64,000 nt of DNA from Sesamum alatum (taxonomy: Eukaryota; Streptophyta; Magnoliopsida; Lamiales; Pedaliaceae), in assembly GCA_034509735.1 (NCBI GenBank), contig JACGWO010000005.1, positions 35,742,479 to 35,806,478 of the forward strand, written 5' to 3'. The translations under genes and the position numbers were made by a program. Positions within the stretch are counted from its first letter, which is position 1. Each line of letters opens with the position of its first letter. The notes under the pieces are model-generated. The model did no database searches, was not told where the DNA came from, and saw only the letters and a program-made list of their open reading frames with translations. Positions 58,247-64,000 of this stretch are shown in pieces.

Positions 58247-60065
58247 TTAGGTGCCCAACCTAAAATACGGCAGCTTGGTGGTTCCATCATCACATTTGGT
58301 GAAGTAGAAGGTTTCAAAGTCTTTATAAGTCGTTTCTTTGTAGATAGTCGGCTCTTCTTCTGTCAACAACTCCTTGATAGGTCCATACACCCGTAAATTG
58401 TCTCCATCGGCACAGTATGGTTTTATGAAAGTACCAATTGAAATTCTTGGGCCTACCCTTTTCGACAGTGCTCTGTGTTTCACGCTTTTGAATTTATCGT
58501 TGGTGATCAGCTGCAACAATGGATATTCAGTCAACATTGTTTAACAGTTAGTATGAATAGAATAAGCTATAATGCTACAAAAACCTGCCTGTATAAAGTC
58601 TCCAACATTTATTATTAGGCTTCCAGGCAAGGGAGGAACGTCGACCCATTGATTCTGGTGAAGCACCTGGAGACCGCCAATCTGGTCCTGCAAGAGTATA
58701 GTAAGCAAGCCAAAATCGACATGGCTTCTGATGCCAAATGTCAGTTCTGGTTCTGGGCAAGCCGGATAATAATGGCCAACGATGAGATTCGACTCAACAC
58801 AACCAATGTCTTTCAGGTAGCTGCGATTGAGGCCCAAAGCCTCCGACAACAATTCATACACAGTATGCCCAACCTTCATGACATGCTTAGAGTATTCAAA
58901 CATGATGTCTCTGTAGCAAAAAGCAAATAATTTGTAATTGCAGACGTTGTTCAGGATAAAATCAAAAGAGAAAATCAAATGTAAAACATAAAGACATTAT
59001 TGGATTACCCTTCAACTATTAGTTTTGGATTCGGGAAAAATGCAAGCAACCTCCTATGATATTACAAATGTGCAAATTACCCCCCTATAAAAAATAAAAA
59101 GCAATTTACCTCCGTGTATTCTTTAAAATGAATTAATTTACCTCCCCATGCTTTCTAAAATGGAGCAATTTACCCGCAATTTACCTCCCTAGATAGGGGG
59201 GTAAATTGCTCCATTTTAAAGAACACAGGGAGGTAAATTGCTATTTTATTTTTATAGGGGGTAATTTGCTCATTTGCAATATCACAGGGAGAAAAATTGC
59301 ATTAAACCCTTCTGGATTCTATTAAATATTATATAACTGCAAATTTATCCAAAAATAAAGTCGGATCAACAATAACTGGAGCTAAGTGGAAGGAATTAAG
59401 GGTAAGGCTCCACATTATAACCAAAGTGAAACAGAGATCAGAGAAAAGCCGAAGAGGAATTGAAGATCAAGAAAACACGAACCGATCTAGCAGATCAAGG
59501 GTACTTCTTTGTTCGTATGTTTATGTCTTAATGATCTTTACTCATACCTGCATACATCTGGCAATTCTTGCGGGTCAGGTGGATGAGGGGCCATTACACA
59601 AGTGATGGTATCCTCCACATGGCTGCCCGCGTTTTGTAAAGATCAAAATTGGAATTGTACTGAAACTTTTTGTGAGATCACGACTGTAGTATTTCTTCTT
59701 CAACTCAGCATCTTGCTCGTGAAATCTTCGAATCCCTGCAATCATTCCATCCATCACACTCTCCGGCAACTCATGATTGATATCTGAAAGAATCCCCACT
59801 TCTCACAGGCCTCTTCAACTCTGCCGACAATTCCAGCCCGGTTTGCTGCATCGTGCATGCCTGATAAGTCTATGACTGGAAAGATGACTTCTGATTTGAA
59901 GTCGCACGGGTCGGATCCAGGCATATCATTCTCGTTGATGAAGATATGTGGGATCTTCGTAACACCGGCATCAACAAGTCCCTTCACTCCTGATTTTGAA
60001 TCATCGAATGCTTTTAATTCACTTTGTCGGTCGTATGCATGAACCTTCATTGTCTGAACTTCCAT
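58247..60065 (-). pseudogene. 2-oxoglutarate/Fe(II) dioxygenase copy 4 (B-type), frameshifted
   Basis: Exon 1 is 60065-59548, exon 2 58910-58589 and exon 3 58510-58247. Intron 2 (78 bp) begins GCAGGT as in copy 2 and is shortened by a deletion. Exons 2 and 3 are open with SHVDF, VKHRALS and PRIS. Exon 1 lacks single bases near 59780, 59671 and 59611 relative to copy 2; together they sum to three, but the frame is wrong between them, removing the end of the N-terminal domain. The TATA box (60134-60143) and downstream AATAAA are kept. Of the broken copies this is the mildest and could be functional if the three gaps are base-calling errors. Confidence 0.82.
59033..59309. mobile_element. Miniature inverted-repeat element in intron 1 of copy 4
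   Basis: A 277-bp near-palindrome from GGGAAAAATGCAAGC to TTGCATTAAACCC. Flanks are TTTTGGATTC (59023-59032) and TTCTGGATTC (59310-59319). Same insertion as 26927-27172. Confidence 0.8.
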
Positions 60066-60133
60066 GTTCCAGTCCTGTGATGAGTTTCAGACAGGAAGAT
60101 GAGTCAGGTAAGCTCATGTTCAGATGTTTGGGT

Positions 60134-60143
60134 GTTTTTATAG
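60134..60143 (-). promoter_or_regulatory. Candidate TATA box of dioxygenase copy 4
   Basis: CTATAAAAAC on the minus strand, 69 bp upstream of the ATG, in the same context as copy 2. Confidence 0.55.
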
Positions 60144-61772
60144 TGTTCTTGACGTGATGATTTGATCTACAGAATTGGTTTACTGATTTTTGAATTATTT
60201 GTTTATCTCTTTTTCTGGTACTTGAGTTGGTGATTAATCAAGATTCACAAAGTTGCTGCACGATGTTTGACTTTTGACTAAGTTATCTAAATTTGAAGGG
60301 CTTCAATGTACACTATCTGCATTTCAGGACAAAACTAAATGTTCACGAATCGAAAACGTTGAATTCAAGAAAAGGACACTTACAGAAAAAGAATCAAAGA
60401 CTTGGACATGGATTTTGATAATTTGACTTTCACACCTTTCCAATGAAAGAACAAGCCCAATAGATGTAACTCATAGTCCCACACCAACAAAAGGTTTATT
60501 TAGGGAAGGGGAAATGAATATTTTCGTCCTTTAACTTTGTTCAGAATTCCTTTTGGTCCTTTAATTTTGACAGTATTAGATTTAATCCTTTATCTTTCAA
60601 TTTCGTGTAGATTCGGTCCTTTAGCCCAATTATGACCATTTTGCCCTTTTGATGCTAAGACACAATTAGTCCATCCACATGCTCTTAATCAGGCCCAACA
60701 TGCTTCCGAAATTAAATTAAGCCTCTATAAATTCATACCTTGTATTGACCGCCTTGCCGTTGGGTATTCCAAGTCCTCGGTTTTACAGACTTTCTCCAAC
60801 CACACTACCGCAGCAGATGGTTCGTGGATCCTTGGCTCCTTCAGCAGCAAACGGCACAACCCTATTTTGTTTCCTACCTTAGGGCGTAAAAGTATCCAAT
60901 AATAGAGACTTAATAAAATTTTGGGTAAACAAATTTGAACAGAAGCTTGCAATTGAAGAAATACTTGAAATATTACATAGATATTTTATGCCTCTGTCGG
61001 AGGAAAAAACTATTTAGCCTCTCATGTAGGAGAGGACTTGACTAGTTGGGGATAACCCCATACACTGATAACCTAACACTTAGAGAATTTAAAGACACAA
61101 TTTTATTTTTCTGAAGAGTTGGAGAAGTTTTCTGATGTCCTCCATCTGCTTCCTAGCTTTCAATTTATAATAGCCCGCGGACTTCCAACCCGGACTTTAT
61201 TCTTGCTTTGGATGTTGATGTCGTCACTGCGTTCGTCACCCATTTTGTCTTTCTACTTTCCAGCTGTGGACATTATGGCTTGTCGGCTATGTGTTCTCCA
61301 GCTGGTGCTTTCTATCCTGTCTGACTGTTGGCTTTTGTCGTTTTCTGCCGATAGTCTTTTCCTTGCCCTTTTACATTTTGAGATTTTTACCTCTTTTTTG
61401 TAAAAATCCTTTCTTTTACCTTTTTCTGATTTCGGTTCGAGTTTATTTTGGGTTACCCGAATCCTTGTCCCGAACAGGGGCTTTTCTTGTTTTTCACAGC
61501 AAGGGCATACATGGTTATGCCATTGCCCAACGTGCATCATGTTGCAGGCCTTCTTTTTTGTGGCCTCTATCGCTGGTAGCTTGTTTTCTCAAATAAGCAT
61601 TCGTTTCTTCTCAAACAAGCTCTCCGTGAACTCTGTGCTTCTTCCCGTTATGGAGTTCAACATGAATGATCCATTTAATTTATTGGAGGATATTTTAAAT
61701 GGATACTTGACTTTATCCATCTCTATGAGACAGACCCTATAGCCCCAAGCTCTTCTGGTGGATATGTCATCT

Positions 61773-62327
61773 TCACTGAGAAGATACTAGGGGAGCCTCT
61801 CCTGTGGCAGCCTTTACTTTGTTAAATGCTACCATGTCAGGTCTCTGTAATTTGATGAAATGGAATGTTGGATTACACCCTTTTCCTGCGATTTCTGGAG
61901 CTATGGAAATGAACTTGAGCTCTAAAATATCTCCTCGTTTAAGGTGGGGATTATTTTGCCATGCGTCATATACCGCCCCACTAATCCATTCCGGAAACTT
62001 TGAGATTTCCGGAAAGCTTGGTGACATAGTATGAACTGAAGCAAGGGCTCCAAAATCATACCACTCTCGTACCTCTTCTGATTTAGACCCTTCGAGCATC
62101 CAGATTCTGTTATATCTTCCGAATATGTCTACAATGGTCTTGCCTGGGCTTATGCCTTTACGAGAAATAAATTTTTCGCATGATCTCTGATAATCCTGCC
62201 AAGCGGAAACAGAAGATAAAGCCTCGTTAGTATTAACTTTAGAGGTGCCCGTCATCGGCCTAAGGTTAATCTCTTCCTCTTTAACCCTAGAGGTGCTAGG
62301 TTGACTTGAATTATCAGGAGTTTGCAC
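61773..62327 (-). CDS. Caulimovirid ORF after RNase H (possible transactivator), copy 2
   Basis: A 184-aa open stretch includes TSKVNTNEALSSVSAWQDYQ, EVREWYDFGALASV, PEWISGAVYDAWQNNP and TFHFIKLQRPDMVAFNK. The frame probably begins further upstream, beyond a frame change near 62330. Position after RNase H and before the promoter suggests the translational transactivator/inclusion-body protein of some caulimovirid genera. The match is not certain. Confidence 0.5.
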   Translation of the reverse strand: MQTPDNSSQPSTSRVKEEEINLRPMTGTSKVNTNEALSSVSAWQDYQRSCEKFISRKGISPGKTIVDIFGRYNRIWMLEGSKSEEVREWYDFGALASVHTMSPSFPEISKFPEWISGAVYDAWQNNPHLKRGDILELKFISIAPEIAGKGCNPTFHFIKLQRPDMVAFNKVKAATGEAPLVSSQ

Positions 62328-62678
62328 TTTCTGTAACTCAACTTTTGCCTTTTCACCAGAGTCTAGCGATAGCCTTGTGCAAGCAGTATTTAAATCTGCC
62401 GCTACAGGTTTAGATCTCTAATTGCAGGTTTAGAGCCCTGCTCTCTTAATTCTCGGGCTATCACCAAAGATGATGCCTTTCGAATTGGTTCCAATAGGTC
62501 GTCCCATAACGAGCTTTCAGCAAGTTTGGTACTCCTGATGGCGCTTTAGACAGTGTCCAGATCAGTTCGTTGGACTTGGCCAGCTATTTGGGCTTTAACT
62601 GTTAGCTGTCCAAATCTCTTGTCAATCTCCTCAAGGTTCTCCCTGAGGTGCCTAAGCCTGATGATGACGGAGTCGGCT

Positions 62679-63412
62679 TCAGCTGCCTCCATCTCTTGTT
62701 AAGAAATTTGCAAGAACAATTTCATGAGATTTGATAACGACAATATTATAACAATAATATTGGCATTCTGCTTGCCATCTAATAATACGAGCTTTCTCAA
62801 TCTTTGATTCAAGTTTATTTTTTAAGAAAGCCTTAACATTCGTATTATCAACTTTTAATGTAAACTCTTTAGCTAGTAAAAACAAAGGCCAACTTTTGAA
62901 AGCCTTCCAAACTGCAAAGAATTCCTTTTCGTTAATATGCCATAATTTAGCTTGTTGTTCGGTGAACAACTCTCTGTGTATCTACATGGCTCTTCGCCAG
63001 TAGTTGTTTTTCTCATGAGCACTGTAGCCCATTTGTAATCGTTGGCGTCTGTGTAGACTACCAACTCATCCTCGCCTTGTGGGATTGCAAGCTTTGGTAG
63101 GTTATTGCAAACCTGTTTTAACTCACGAACCCTTTGCGTATGAATTTCCTCCCATTTCCACTTTGAACTTTCTGTTTCTTTCAGAAGTGGACGGAAATCC
63201 TTTCTGTATTTTGCAAGGTCCTTGATAAAGATTCCTGCAAAATTGACAACTCCCAAGAAGCTTTGAAGTTGCTTCTTATCTTTAAGAATGTCAGGAAAAT
63301 TGCGAATCTTTTCTACAATGTGTTCCTGCAACTCAATACCTGTTTCGTCAATAAGAATTCCTAGAAATTCAATTTTATTGACAACTATGATGGCTTTCTT
63401 TTCTGAAAGCAC
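62679..63412 (-). pseudogene. Caulimovirid RT connection and RNase H, copy 2, one frameshift
   Basis: The first frame (63412-62873) carries EFLGILIDETGIEL, LQSFLGVVNFAGIFIKDLAK and VVYTDANDYKWA, the RT connection and first RNase H Asp. A frame change near 62970 leads to HINEKEFFAVWKAFK and FTLKVDNTNVKAF (62969-62679), the Glu and second Asp regions. The order is as in all caulimovirid pol proteins. Confidence 0.75.
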
Positions 63413-63466
63413 TAACCCCTCCTTATGGCATGCGTCAGGAAATATTTCAAGATGTCTAATATGATC

Positions 63467-63946
63467 CTATATATTTTTAGATGCAATCAAGATGTCGTTT
63501 ATGTAAACAAACATAAACTCTAGATAGTCTTTGAAAAGATTATCCATCTTTCTTTGAAATATCTGGGGTGCATTGGCAAGTCCCATTGGAAGTACATTCC
63601 AGATATATTGTCCACGAGGTGTGGAAAATGCAGTGTATTTCTTTGAATCATTTTCCATTTTAATCTGATAAAATCCAGATTTGAAATCGAATTTGGAAAA
63701 CACTTTAGCACCTTTAATGCAATCAATTAAGTGTTCTCTACTTGGGATGTAATAACCATCAAATTCTAATATTCTATTAATGCCTTGATAGTTAATGACT
63801 AACCTGGGTTTACCTCTTTTTATCTCACCATGGTTTCTTACCAAAAAACCAGGGCTACTATAGGCCAAGACTTCAGGCTCGATGAGTCTAAGATTGATAT
63901 GCTCTTTAATGATCTCCTGCATATATTTCTTATCCTCCATGTTCAT
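63467..63946 (-). pseudogene. Caulimovirid reverse transcriptase core, copy 2, with YIND
   Basis: A 159-aa open stretch shows KPRLVINYQGINRI, FSKFDFKSGFYQIKM, LPMGLANAPQIFQRKM and FVYINDILIAS in the order of RT motifs. The catalytic YIDD box reads YIND because of a G-to-A change (codon 63497-63499), which should abolish polymerase activity. Copy 1 has YIDD at the matching place. It runs toward the window edge in further frames. Confidence 0.82.
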
Positions 63947-64000
63947 TTGGATAGGCTTATATCGGACATACTCGTACTTGCATTCCTCTTTGATCTTTAG

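Larger units (their letters stand above)
60508..64000 (-). mobile_element. Second pararetroviral composite element, partial
   Basis: The left end GGGGAAATGAATATTTTCGTCC is homologous to the left end at 44980, and similarity continues through the promoter, last ORF, RNase H and RT to the window edge. It sits in a different target (TTTATTTAGGGA, intact upstream of copy 2 at about 28361-28373). The right end and target duplication lie beyond the window. No Tat fragment is seen in the part present. Confidence 0.78.

Overview
This is a stretch of plant nuclear DNA, almost certainly from a eudicot. The evidence is three-exon 2-oxoglutarate/Fe(II) dioxygenase genes, Athila-type and Tat-type Gypsy LTR elements, a Helitron, hAT and Mutator-like miniature elements, an L1-type LINE fragment, and endogenous pararetrovirus (Caulimoviridae) sequence. 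Lamiales is a guess I cannot verify. No tRNA, rRNA or CRISPR gene is supported.

The window is one imperfect tandem duplication. Unit 1 runs from about 2880 to 28505 and unit 2 from 28506 to about 60507. Each unit has an A-type dioxygenase gene, then a spacer with Helitron sequence, a degenerate tandem array, a 1 kb hAT miniature element, a broken hAT transposase gene split by a gag-only LTR element, and then a B-type dioxygenase gene. All four dioxygenase copies are on the minus strand: copy 1 at 4351-6658, copy 2 at 26120-27932, copy 3 at 28999-31319, copy 4 at 58247-60065. Only copy 2 is open throughout (368 aa), and its second intron has a GC donor. Copies 1, 3 and 4 carry frameshifts or a stop. 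Copy 3 is a chimera: its exon 3 and downstream flank are B-type, its exons 1-2 and upstream flank are A-type.

Later insertions can be dated against each other because the duplicated unit preserves empty sites. In unit 1, a LINE fragment joined to a pol-deleted Athila element (9279-16548) replaces the left part of a Helitron that is whole in unit 2 (34102-37617). In unit 2, a chromovirus-like solo LTR (41223-42774) and a 10.7 kb composite element (44980-55686) were added.

The composite is the most striking object. An apparently full-length caulimovirid genome on the minus strand lies inside a DNA-transposon-like shell that begins GGGGAAAG, ends CTTTCCCC and is flanked by a 9-bp target-site duplication, with the empty site preserved at 23554-23562. 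The viral order is primer-binding site, two small ORFs, coat protein, movement protein, protease-RT-RNase H, a further ORF, then promoter and poly(A) signal. A second copy with the same left end starts at 60508, in a different target, and runs off the window. The viral genes are broken by frameshifts, by a Tat-type LTR fragment with a 975-bp direct duplication on either side, and in copy 2 by a changed RT catalytic motif.

Caution: single-base indels are much denser in about 43000-49500 than in the matching right half of the same repeat (55696-57813). Some breaks there could be base-calling errors rather than decay.
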